A stretch of 16,607 nt of DNA from DATKMG01 sp035541995. Lineage in GTDB: Bacteria > Acidobacteriota > Terriglobia > Versatilivoradales > Versatilivoraceae. Below the pieces are notes generated by a model, which worked only from the letters and a program-made list of their open reading frames with translations, was not told where the DNA came from and made no database searches. Of this stretch, positions 6,783-14,315 are shown in pieces. The stretch spans positions 1-16,607 of the forward strand of contig DATKMG010000102.1 in assembly GCA_035541995.1 (NCBI GenBank), written 5' to 3'. The translations under genes and the position numbers were made by a program. The first letter of the stretch is position 1; each line of letters opens with the position of its first letter.

Positions 6783-8240
6783 ATGTCTGTTGCCATTGAA
6801 GGATTGAAGCCGGAACTTGTCTGGAAGCATTTTGCAGCAATTGCCCGCATCCCTCGCTGTTCCAAGAATGAAGCTGCGGTCGCCCAATACGTCCTGGATG
6901 CAGCCAAGCATCTAGCCCTGGTGGCCAGGCAGGATAAGCATGGAAATGTCGTAGTCAAAAAACCGGCTACTCCTGGAAAAGAGAATTTCCGGAGCCTTGC
7001 ATTGCAGGGCCACCTGGATATGGTTTGCGAGAAGAATGCCGACAAGGTTCACGATTTTTCCAAGGACCCCATCGAATTGGTTCGCAAGGACAATACGCTG
7101 ATGGCTAATGGCACCACGTTGGGTGCCGACAACGGAATCGCGGTAGCCGCCAATCTAGCCATCATGGAAAGTTCCGATATTGAACATGGGCCTCTGGAGT
7201 TAGTCTTCACTGTGGATGAGGAGACCGGTCTGACAGGCGCCGCAAATCTCGAGCCCGATTTTCTGGAGAGCCGGACTCTCCTCAATCTGGACTCAGAAGA
7301 TGAAGGAGAGCTTTATGTGGGATGTGCGGGAGGAAGGAACACGACAGGGTTTTGGCGATTCGATTTTGAGAAAGCCCCCCCAAAATCTGTGGCCCAGACG
7401 GTCTGGGTCAAAGGCCTTCGAGGTGGGCACTCCGGGGTGGAAATTGACAAGGGGCGAGGAAATTCTATCAAGATCTTGAACAGGGTCTTGATAGCCTTGT
7501 CGGAGCTGAGTGCAAGGGTATCATCGATAAACGGAGGGAACAAAAGCAATGCCATTCCGCGGGAGGCAGAGGCCCTCATCTTTTTACCCAAGAATAAAAT
7601 CGCACAAGCACAGGAGATCGTTGGCAGACACAATGAGATGATCCGGGCGGAGATTCCTTCGGTAGAGCCGGATCTTGTCATTTCACTAGCTGAACGTGAC
7701 TCAGCCAGGAAAGGGAGAGTTCTGCCAAAAGCCTTGCAGAGGAGAATTCTTCGGACCCTTTCGGCGATGCCTCATGGAGTAACTAAGATGAGCGCCGATA
7801 TTTCCTGGCTGGTCGAGACCTCTACCAATTTGGCTGTTGTCCGAACCGAAAAGAAGCAGGTCGTTGTGACAACCAGCCAGCGCAGCTCTGTTGCGTCTGA
7901 AATTGATGAAATTTGTGAGTCAGTTAAGGCTGTTTTCGAACTGGGGAAGGCCAAGGTTGAGAGTACCGATGGTTATCCCGGTTGGAAGCCCAATATGAAT
8001 TCCTCCATTTTGAAAGTGGCGAGAGATACGTATCAAGCCCTATTCGGCAAAGAACCCGAGGTCAAAGCCGTGCATGCCGGCCTGGAGTGCGGAATCATCG
8101 CGGAGAGATTCCCCGGCATGGATATGGTGTCCTTTGGCCCCACTCTTCGCGGAGTTCATTCGCCCGATGAGGTGATTTACATCGACACCGTGGAGAAATT
8201 CTGGAAGTTCTTACTAGGGATTTTGAAGTCGATGAATTAG
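6783..8240 (+). CDS. pepD: PepD-like aminoacyl-histidine dipeptidase (M20C)
   Basis: A 485-residue zinc dipeptidase, the same length as E. coli PepD. The di-zinc site is complete and correctly spaced: H77 and D79 in GHLDM, D116 in GADNG, E146-E147 in DEETG, D170 in NLDSED and H459 near the C-terminus in GVHSPDE. The dimerisation (lid) domain occupies roughly 190-390, with GGHSGVEI near 218-225 at its start. These cytosolic enzymes hydrolyse unblocked dipeptides, notably Xaa-His. Start ATG at 6783 follows GGGAGAGA directly upstream. It lies 97 bases after the OPT transporter with no strong terminator between them, so it is probably co-transcribed and processes imported peptides. Its stop is 45 bases from the convergent stop of the zinc-ribbon protein. 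Confidence 0.93.
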   Translation: MSVAIEGLKPELVWKHFAAIARIPRCSKNEAAVAQYVLDAAKHLALVARQDKHGNVVVKKPATPGKENFRSLALQGHLDMVCEKNADKVHDFSKDPIELVRKDNTLMANGTTLGADNGIAVAANLAIMESSDIEHGPLELVFTVDEETGLTGAANLEPDFLESRTLLNLDSEDEGELYVGCAGGRNTTGFWRFDFEKAPPKSVAQTVWVKGLRGGHSGVEIDKGRGNSIKILNRVLIALSELSARVSSINGGNKSNAIPREAEALIFLPKNKIAQAQEIVGRHNEMIRAEIPSVEPDLVISLAERDSARKGRVLPKALQRRILRTLSAMPHGVTKMSADISWLVETSTNLAVVRTEKKQVVVTTSQRSSVASEIDEICESVKAVFELGKAKVESTDGYPGWKPNMNSSILKVARDTYQALFGKEPEVKAVHAGLECGIIAERFPGMDMVSFGPTLRGVHSPDEVIYIDTVEKFWKFLLGILKSMN

Positions 8241-8285
8241 GAGAAATCAAGACCGTGGCTGAATTCCGTCCCCTGAACCTGTGAC

Positions 8286-9809
8286 TTACTTCAGAGGCTC
8301 AAGTGAAAAATTCCGGATGCTGGCCAGTTCAATAATGCTGGCATTGAAGCCGAACCGACCGCGCTCGAAAGTATTGTCGGTCCAACTGTCGACTTGGACC
8401 CCGTTGATGGAGTGCGTGATATTGGGGCCCTTCAGGGAGATGATCACGTGAGAATAGTCCTTGTTGCGCACCTTGAAAGGCAACGGGACCACGCCGGCTG
8501 CCCCGGGGGCATCTTCGCGCTTGAGCGAATTCAGGTATTTGCCCTCTGAGAAAATATATTTGATTAGTGCATTCTTGGGGACCGCTTTGGCTTTTTCGGA
8601 GCCTAGTTTGACCAGGTAGAAACTGCTGGAATTCTGGGCTCGCAAGACCCAACCTGCGGACTCTTTGTTCACTCTGATGTCAAACTCGATCTTATAATCG
8701 TCCCAAGCAGGATTCATTTTCAAAAAACCGAGCCCCTGAACCCGCAGGACAGAGAAATCTTTCTCCTTCCCCACCTCCCAGGTCGAGAGAGCATCCCATT
8801 GTGTAAGTCCCCCGCTGAAGTTGTCGCTGATAACACTGGCCTGCCGCAAGGCCTGCTGTCGCTGGGCTTCCTCTCGAAGTTTGGCTTGGCGAAGGTCTTC
8901 TTCGCGTTTCCGGGCTTCTGCCTGCTTCCGCTTCTCCTCGTCCTGCTGTGCCGCCTCCTGGCGGCGCAGTTCCGCCTCCTTCTTCCGTTGCTCCGCCTGC
9001 AACGCCTCTTCCCGCCGTTTCTTCTCAAGAGCTTCACTTTTCCTGGCCATCTCCAGCTTTTTCAGTTCCTCTACGGTTGGCCCTACGGAAACCATTTGGG
9101 AATAAAGGTTAGGACTGGCCAACCGCCATTCATTTGCAGATTGTTCATGGTCTTTGAGCCAGGTTTCACGGTCTTCGCTACTAACCGTCAAATCGTCGGC
9201 AGTTCCCCGCCGACCGTCTGGTCCTAAGGATTGCAGGATGAAATTCTTGTTGGCAACGTCAACCAGATAAAGCAGGTTTTGCCCCCAGCCGTCTCTCAGG
9301 CTTTCAGGTTCAGCGTACCCTTTGTTGATGCTGAGCAGGGATAGCGGGAGGGTCTTTTTGTTCTCTTCGTATTTTTGGATTGCTTCCAGTATAGCCGCCA
9401 TCTTGCCTACAGTATTGCGGGTAGCCTCATCGACGACCGGAGGAGAAATAGGCATGGGTTCGACTACCTTCGGAGGTGGCGGTGGTGGAACAGAAACCGC
9501 CCGTCTTTTCAAGAGAAAATGACGAACGCTACCGAAGGCTAGGAGACACAGCAAGAGGGCGAGTCCCAGCCACATCCACCTCAAACGAAATAGAGACCTC
9601 CAAGTTTGGCCGCTTTCATCACTCAAGGCTTCTTTGAGTTCGCGAAGGATCTTGTCCTCTTCATCCTTGGAAGGGCTCGCAGGTGGCGGCTGGCCTGACG
9701 CAGCCTCTTTGACAGAAACTTCGGGTTGAGGCTCTCCCAGCTTCGTCCCACATTTTGCACAAACCGGGCGTTCCGCGCCTTGTTCAAAGCCACAATGCGG
9801 ACATTGCAT
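8286..9809 (-). CDS. Zinc-ribbon, membrane, GspG-like and lectin-like multidomain protein of unknown function
   Basis: A 507-residue protein I cannot name. Residues 1-21 form a zinc ribbon with C3, C6, C17 and C20. A charged linker leads to one transmembrane helix near 78-98, then a proline run at 108-113. Residues about 130-210 resemble the C-terminal part of the type II secretion major pseudopilin GspG: DGWGQNLLY at 173-181 and the calcium-loop-like SLGPDGRRGTADDL at 194-207. The pilin N-terminus (G/E cleavage site and hydrophobic helix) is absent. Residues about 245-325 are a coiled coil rich in E, K, R, Q and A. Residues 326-507 look like a concanavalin/DUF1080-type beta-sandwich (DNFSGG at 329-334, FERGRFGF at 481-488). 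The topology is probably zinc ribbon in the cytoplasm and the rest outside. The start is 15 bases after the tyrS stop, with GAGGGAG in between, so it is likely the last gene of the tyrS unit. No enzyme active site is evident. Confidence 0.85.
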   Translation of the reverse strand: MQCPHCGFEQGAERPVCAKCGTKLGEPQPEVSVKEAASGQPPPASPSKDEEDKILRELKEALSDESGQTWRSLFRLRWMWLGLALLLCLLAFGSVRHFLLKRRAVSVPPPPPPKVVEPMPISPPVVDEATRNTVGKMAAILEAIQKYEENKKTLPLSLLSINKGYAEPESLRDGWGQNLLYLVDVANKNFILQSLGPDGRRGTADDLTVSSEDRETWLKDHEQSANEWRLASPNLYSQMVSVGPTVEELKKLEMARKSEALEKKRREEALQAEQRKKEAELRRQEAAQQDEEKRKQAEARKREEDLRQAKLREEAQRQQALRQASVISDNFSGGLTQWDALSTWEVGKEKDFSVLRVQGLGFLKMNPAWDDYKIEFDIRVNKESAGWVLRAQNSSSFYLVKLGSEKAKAVPKNALIKYIFSEGKYLNSLKREDAPGAAGVVPLPFKVRNKDYSHVIISLKGPNITHSINGVQVDSWTDNTFERGRFGFNASIIELASIRNFSLEPLK

Positions 9810-9824
9810 AGGAACAACACTCCC

Positions 9825-11054
9825 TCAGCCGATTGTGATTCTCAGAAACCGCCGCCTGCCGACTTTCAGGGTATAGCTTGCAGCTTTCGAAAGATCAATT
9901 TCCGTCTTCACATCGGTGACTCTCTCGTTGCCCAAACTCACAGCATCCTGTTCAATGAGGCGGTTGGCTTCAGCAACCGAAGCGGCCAGCCCGAGCTTGG
10001 CAATCAGTTTAGCTAGACGAACTCGTTCAGGGCTAGTAGCTAAGTGCCGTTCTTCCATTTCTTCCGGTATCATCCCCTGTTGAAAAATCCGGTTGAACTC
10101 GGCTTCCGCTTGGGCCGCGGCCTGAACCGAATGGAAGTCACGGACGATCGACTTGGCCAAGTCAGCTTTCACCGTTTTCGGATGCCGCCGTCCTGCCTTA
10201 ACATCGGTCTTAAGCTGGTCGATCTCCCCTTGCGTCAGGTCGGTGCACAATTCGTAATAGCGGAACATGAGGTCGTCGGAAATGGACATGATTTTCCCAA
10301 ACATTTCTTGAGGGGGCATGTCGATTCCGACATAATTTCCAAGAGATTTTGACATTTTCTGAACCCCGTCGAGTCCCTCGATAAGCGGGGTAGTCATGAC
10401 CACCTGCGGCTCCTGATCGTATTCCTTCTGAATCTCGCGACCCATCAGTAAGTTGAATTTCTGATCTGTCCCTCCCAATTCGACATCGGCCTGCAAAGCT
10501 ACCGAGTCATAGGCTTGAACCAGGGGATAAAGGATTTCATGAATAGCGATGGGTTGGTTGTTCCCGAGTCTCTTGCTGAAATCATCCCGTTCTAAGATCC
10601 GGGCTACTGTATAACGTGAAGCAAGGCGAATAAAGGCTTCGCTGGTCATGGCTGACATCCAGCGACTATTGAAATCGATGACAGTCCTTTCCGGATCCAG
10701 TAGTTTGAAAATTTGGGTTTTGTAAGTTTCTGCGTTCTCGAGTATTTCCTCTTTGCTGAGTTGTTTTCGGGTAACATTCCGGCCGCTGGGGTCCCCAATT
10801 AACCCGGTGAAATCCCCAATCAGAAAGATGACCGTGTGTCCAAGGTCTTGAAAGTGTTTGAGCTTCCGGATAACAATAGTATGTCCGAGATGAATATCCG
10901 GAGCTGTGGGGTCGAATCCTGCCTTCACTCTCAGAGGCACACCCGTCTGCGCAGACCGTTCAAGCTTTGCCTTCAGTTCCTCAACGCGTATGGTTTCGAC
11001 CGTACCTTTGGTGAGGTAGGCGAGCTGTTCGTCCAGCAGAAATCTCTTAATCAT
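9825..11054 (-). CDS. tyrS: Tyrosyl-tRNA synthetase
   Basis: A 409-residue class I aminoacyl-tRNA synthetase that charges tRNA-Tyr in the cytoplasm. The HIGH motif is HLGH at 55-58 within GFDPTAPDIHLGH, and KMSKS is at 233-237. The tyrosine-binding region shows YPLVQAYD at 176-183 and ADVELGGTDQ at 189-198. An S4-type RNA-binding domain occupies about 345-405. The wording of the HIGH block fits the TyrZ-like bacterial subgroup rather than the E. coli TyrS subgroup, and the short length agrees. Start ATG at 11054 follows CCAGGA by about 4 bases. It lies 110 bases after purN on the same strand and 15 bases before the zinc-ribbon gene. The upstream gap shows no T-box consensus but can fold into three stems. 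Confidence 0.97.
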   Translation of the reverse strand: MIKRFLLDEQLAYLTKGTVETIRVEELKAKLERSAQTGVPLRVKAGFDPTAPDIHLGHTIVIRKLKHFQDLGHTVIFLIGDFTGLIGDPSGRNVTRKQLSKEEILENAETYKTQIFKLLDPERTVIDFNSRWMSAMTSEAFIRLASRYTVARILERDDFSKRLGNNQPIAIHEILYPLVQAYDSVALQADVELGGTDQKFNLLMGREIQKEYDQEPQVVMTTPLIEGLDGVQKMSKSLGNYVGIDMPPQEMFGKIMSISDDLMFRYYELCTDLTQGEIDQLKTDVKAGRRHPKTVKADLAKSIVRDFHSVQAAAQAEAEFNRIFQQGMIPEEMEERHLATSPERVRLAKLIAKLGLAASVAEANRLIEQDAVSLGNERVTDVKTEIDLSKAASYTLKVGRRRFLRITIG

Positions 11055-11085
11055 TGAATCCTGGTTACTAAATCAAGAACGAGTA

Positions 11086-11148
11086 TTCGGGTCAAATCCT
11101 GCCGGTCGTCCTTCAACCGGTAATGGAGTCTATGCAACTCCACCCGAT
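11086..11148 (-). other. Possible structured RNA element between purN and tyrS
   Basis: On the minus strand the 110-base gap can form a three-stem fold. A closing stem of 6 bp pairs 11147-11142 (TCGGGT in the opposite sense) with 11092-11087. It encloses a hairpin GGAGT/ACTCC with a 7-base loop (11141-11125) and a hairpin CCGGT/ACCGG with a 9-base loop (11120-11102), joined by ATTA. No T-tract follows, so it is not an intrinsic terminator. It matches no riboswitch or T-box consensus that I recognise. Stems this short can arise by chance. Confidence 0.3.
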
Positions 11149-11164
11149 TGTTAGCTTTGGTTCC

Positions 11165-11785
11165 TCAGTTCATGTGGAGCTCGTGCGTTCGAATGATACG
11201 CCGACCTTCAATTCGAAACTGTCCCTCGAGGACCAAGCCAATTGCCTTTGAATATAGCTTGTGTTCTTCCTTGAGGATTCGCTCCGCGAGGGCTTCCTCG
11301 GTATCGTCGTCCAGCACAGGGACAACCGCTTGCAGGATAATGGGTCCGGAATCCAGGCCCTCATCCACAATGTGCACCGTGCAGCCTGAAACCCTGACCC
11401 CATATTCCAGGGCTTGCTTCTGGGCCTCCAGACCAGGAAAGGCCGGCAGCAGGGCGGGGTGGATATTCAAAATCCGGTTCGGAAAGGCCTGGACCAGCAC
11501 TGGACTTAACAGACGCATAAACCCGGCGAGGCAAACCAGGTCCACACTCTTTTGTTTAAGGACCACAACTATACGGCGATCATACTCCTCCCTTGGCACA
11601 CCCTTCGAACCCAGAAAGATAGTCTCCAATCCGCGCTGGCAAGCCTTTTGCAGTCCGGGAGCCTGTTCGACGTTGCTGATAACAACGGCAATTTCAGCGT
11701 CCAGTTCGCCCCGGTCAATGTGGTCGGCAATTGCCTCAAAATTAGAGCCGCGCCCCGACAGCAAAATGCCCAGTCGCTTCTTCAT
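11165..11785 (-). CDS. purN: Phosphoribosylglycinamide formyltransferase (N10-formyl-THF dependent)
   Basis: A 206-residue GAR transformylase, step 3 of IMP synthesis, which transfers a formyl group from 10-formyltetrahydrofolate to GAR. The phosphate-binding loop LSGRGSNF is at 9-16. The catalytic triad is present: N107 and H109 in NIHPALLPAFPG, and D145 in VDEGLDSGP. Length is typical of bacterial PurN. Its ATG overlaps the purM stop as ATGA (11785-11782), so translation is coupled to purM. It needs folate but no ATP, unlike PurT. The gene ends the purine block; tyrS follows after 110 bases. Confidence 0.97.
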   Translation of the reverse strand: MKKRLGILLSGRGSNFEAIADHIDRGELDAEIAVVISNVEQAPGLQKACQRGLETIFLGSKGVPREEYDRRIVVVLKQKSVDLVCLAGFMRLLSPVLVQAFPNRILNIHPALLPAFPGLEAQKQALEYGVRVSGCTVHIVDEGLDSGPIILQAVVPVLDDDTEEALAERILKEEHKLYSKAIGLVLEGQFRIEGRRIIRTHELHMN

Positions 11786-12822
11786 TGGTAGATAACCTTT
11801 CTTTTGCCAGTGCGAATCTCTCCAATGAGGTAGTATTTCTGCGCTTTTCTGCGGAAATGGGTCTCGACTTCAGCCCGGTTATTGCGAGAAACGATGACCA
11901 CCATTCCAATTCCCATATTAAAGGTACGAAGCATCTCGATTTCGTCAATCTGACCGAGTTTTTGCAGCACCCCGAAAATAGGCAAGCCGGGCCAGCTGCC
12001 CACCTTGATTACCGCTGCACAGTTGCGAGGGAGAATGCGCGGAATATTCTCTGTCAGTCCCCCTCCGGTAATGTGGGCCAAACCCTTGACCCAATGGTGC
12101 TGAATCAAGGGATTCAAAATCTCAAAGTAGTTCAAGTGGGGAGCCAGCAAAACCTCGCCGATGGGCTTTTTCAGCTCAGGTATGACCGTCTCCACGCTAT
12201 AGCCGGCCGTATCCAGCAACAATTTACGTGCCAGAGAGTAACCATTGGTATGCAATCCGGAAGATGGTAACCCAAGTATCACCTGCCCGGGCCGAATGTT
12301 GCTGCCATCAATCAGATCCGACCGATCTACGATCCCAACGATGAACCCTGCCAAATCATACTCGCCAGTCCGGTAAAATCCGGGCATTTCAGCTGTCTCC
12401 CCACCCAGCAACGCACAACCGGCCTCCTTACAGCCCGCGGCCACTCCTTCAACAACCTTAGCAATGATCTCCGGAACCAGTTCTCCGGTAGCAATGTAGT
12501 CCATGAAAAACAAAGGGGCTGCGCCCTGCACCAAAATGTCATTGACACAGTGGGCCACTAAGTCCTTCCCCACTGTATGATGAATGCCCGTGGCGAATGC
12601 AATCTTGAGCTTGGTTCCGACACCATCCACGCTGGCGACCAGAAGGGGGCGATCCAGCTTGTTCTTGTCCAGCCGGAACAGGCCGCCGAATCCTCCAACC
12701 TCGGTCAAAACCCCGCGAGTCATGGTACGCCGCGCCAAAATCCGGATCCGCGCCTTGGCTTTATTGGCGCGGTCAATATCCACTCCGGCGTCACGATAAC
12801 TGATTGACTGTTTCGTCCTCAT
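11782..12822 (-). CDS. purM: Phosphoribosylformylglycinamidine cyclo-ligase (AIR synthetase)
   Basis: A 346-residue AIR synthetase, step 5 of IMP synthesis, which closes the imidazole ring of FGAM using ATP. Diagnostic blocks are SVDGVGTKLK at 64-73, GGETAEMPGFY at 140-150, GLPSSGLHTNGYSLAR at 184-199 and HITGGGLTENIPR starting at 250. Family length is about 340-350. I chose the ATG at 12822; a TTG four codons upstream at 12834 is in frame. Neither has a strong ribosome-binding site: only AGGCGA, directly beside the ATG. It follows purF by 63 bases and overlaps purN by 4 bases. Confidence 0.97.
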   Translation of the reverse strand: MRTKQSISYRDAGVDIDRANKAKARIRILARRTMTRGVLTEVGGFGGLFRLDKNKLDRPLLVASVDGVGTKLKIAFATGIHHTVGKDLVAHCVNDILVQGAAPLFFMDYIATGELVPEIIAKVVEGVAAGCKEAGCALLGGETAEMPGFYRTGEYDLAGFIVGIVDRSDLIDGSNIRPGQVILGLPSSGLHTNGYSLARKLLLDTAGYSVETVIPELKKPIGEVLLAPHLNYFEILNPLIQHHWVKGLAHITGGGLTENIPRILPRNCAAVIKVGSWPGLPIFGVLQKLGQIDEIEMLRTFNMGIGMVVIVSRNNRAEVETHFRRKAQKYYLIGEIRTGKRKVIYQ

Positions 12823-12885
12823 TCGCCTGCACAATCTGACTTCAAGTAAAATGCGACGGCTACTGGTCCATGGGACTGCGGAGGT

Positions 12886-14292
12886 TCATGCCAGGGTCTT
12901 TTGAGCAATCTTGAGTAGGTCGTTTCTGGGAAACTCGACTGGATATCTCCCCGTGTAGCAGGCCGTACAGTAATTTCCCTTGCCACTGGTGTCACCGCAC
13001 GCCTTGAGCATTCCTTCAAGACTCAAATAACCCAGTGAATCGGCTCCGATATATTTGCAGATCTCGTCCACGGAATGACTGGATGCGATGAGTTCTCTCT
13101 TGGTTGGGGTATCGACTCCATAGTAACAGGGAGATTTGGTAGGGGGGCAACTAATACGCATATGAACCTCGGTCGCGCCGGCAGCCCGAACCATCTTGAC
13201 AATCTTCCGGCTGGTTGTGCCCCGAACGATTGAGTCATCCACGAGGACGACTCGCTTTCCTCGAATCAGGTCAGCAACCGGATTCAGTTTGATCTTGACG
13301 CCAAAGTGCCGGATGGCCTGTTTGGGCTCGATGAAGGTGCGGCCGACATAGTGATTCCGGATCAATCCAAACTCAAATGGAATCCCTGATTCTTTGGAGA
13401 ATCCAATGGCAGCTGTTACTCCTGAATCAGGTACAGGGACGACGATATCGGCCGCTGCGGGTTGCTCCATGGCCAGGTACTTACCTAACAAATACCGACT
13501 CTCGTAAACGGAACGACCGAAAACGACGCTATCCGGACGTGAAAAATAGACATGCTCAAAGATGCAGAAAGAAGGCTTTACCTCGGGGAAGATTCTCCGG
13601 CAAGTCCAGCCTTGCTCAGAGAATACAATCATTTCTCCCGGTTCCACTTCTCTCTCAAATTTGGCCCCGATAAGATCAAAGGCACAAGTTTCAGAACCAA
13701 GGACTGGAGAGCCATCCAACCAGCCAAAACACAATGGCCGAAAGCCCCGGGGATCGCGTACCGCAATCATCTTTTCCGGAGTCAGAAATATCAGGGAATA
13801 GGCTCCGCTTACCTGCTGCAGGGAATCCTGGATCGCTTCTTCGATGGTCGGGCACCGGGACTTGGCAATCAGGTGCAAAACGACCTCACTATCGCTGGTG
13901 GACTGGAAGATGGATCCATCATTTTCCAAGCACCGGCGCAAGGGCTCGGCGTTGACTAAATTGCCATTGTGGCAAAGTGCTAGCTGCCCCTTGCTGCAGG
14001 ATACCTCGATGGGCTGGGCGTTCTTAATGGAGCTGTCACCGGCGGTAGAATAGCGGGTATGCCCGATTGCCACATCCCCTTTGAGGCGCGAAAGGGTTCC
14101 CTCCTCGAAGATCTCAGCGACATGGCCCATCCCTCGTTCAACATAAAGCTGTCGCCCATCCGTCGACACAATGCCCGCACTTTCCTGCCCCCGGTGCTGC
14201 AGGGCATATAGTCCCAGATAAGTGATGCGGGCTGCATCTTCGTGCTTGAATACCCCAAAGACACCACATTCTTCATGAAATTTATCGGTCAT
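12886..14292 (-). CDS. purF: Amidophosphoribosyltransferase, iron-sulfur type
   Basis: A 468-residue glutamine PRPP amidotransferase, the first committed step of purine synthesis. The N-terminal glutaminase nucleophile is C9, in EECGVFG, so an 8-residue propeptide must be removed, as in the Bacillus-type enzyme (E. coli PurF begins MCG). The PRPP loop VLVDDSIVRGTT is at 349-360. Four cysteines at positions matching the Bacillus [4Fe-4S] ligands are present: C243 (SFCIFE), C389 (SPCYYG), and C442 and C445 (YCTAC). I prefer the ATG at 14292 because GGGTGA lies 6 bases upstream; an ATG at 14298, two codons earlier, directly abuts that site. Only a short gap separates it from purL, so the two are in one operon. 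Confidence 0.97.
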   Translation of the reverse strand: MTDKFHEECGVFGVFKHEDAARITYLGLYALQHRGQESAGIVSTDGRQLYVERGMGHVAEIFEEGTLSRLKGDVAIGHTRYSTAGDSSIKNAQPIEVSCSKGQLALCHNGNLVNAEPLRRCLENDGSIFQSTSDSEVVLHLIAKSRCPTIEEAIQDSLQQVSGAYSLIFLTPEKMIAVRDPRGFRPLCFGWLDGSPVLGSETCAFDLIGAKFEREVEPGEMIVFSEQGWTCRRIFPEVKPSFCIFEHVYFSRPDSVVFGRSVYESRYLLGKYLAMEQPAAADIVVPVPDSGVTAAIGFSKESGIPFEFGLIRNHYVGRTFIEPKQAIRHFGVKIKLNPVADLIRGKRVVLVDDSIVRGTTSRKIVKMVRAAGATEVHMRISCPPTKSPCYYGVDTPTKRELIASSHSVDEICKYIGADSLGYLSLEGMLKACGDTSGKGNYCTACYTGRYPVEFPRNDLLKIAQKTLA

Positions 14293-14315
14293 TAACATTC
14301 ACCCAAGCGCTAGAT

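Noticed and set aside
11055..11164. T-box leader upstream of tyrS
   Set aside because: The gap lacks the conserved T-box sequence and a terminator/antiterminator pair and is too short for a typical T-box leader.
11148..11795. 215-codon plus-strand open frame opposite purN
   Set aside because: Antisense to all of purN, rich in R, S and C as expected of a shadow frame, with no recognisable domain.
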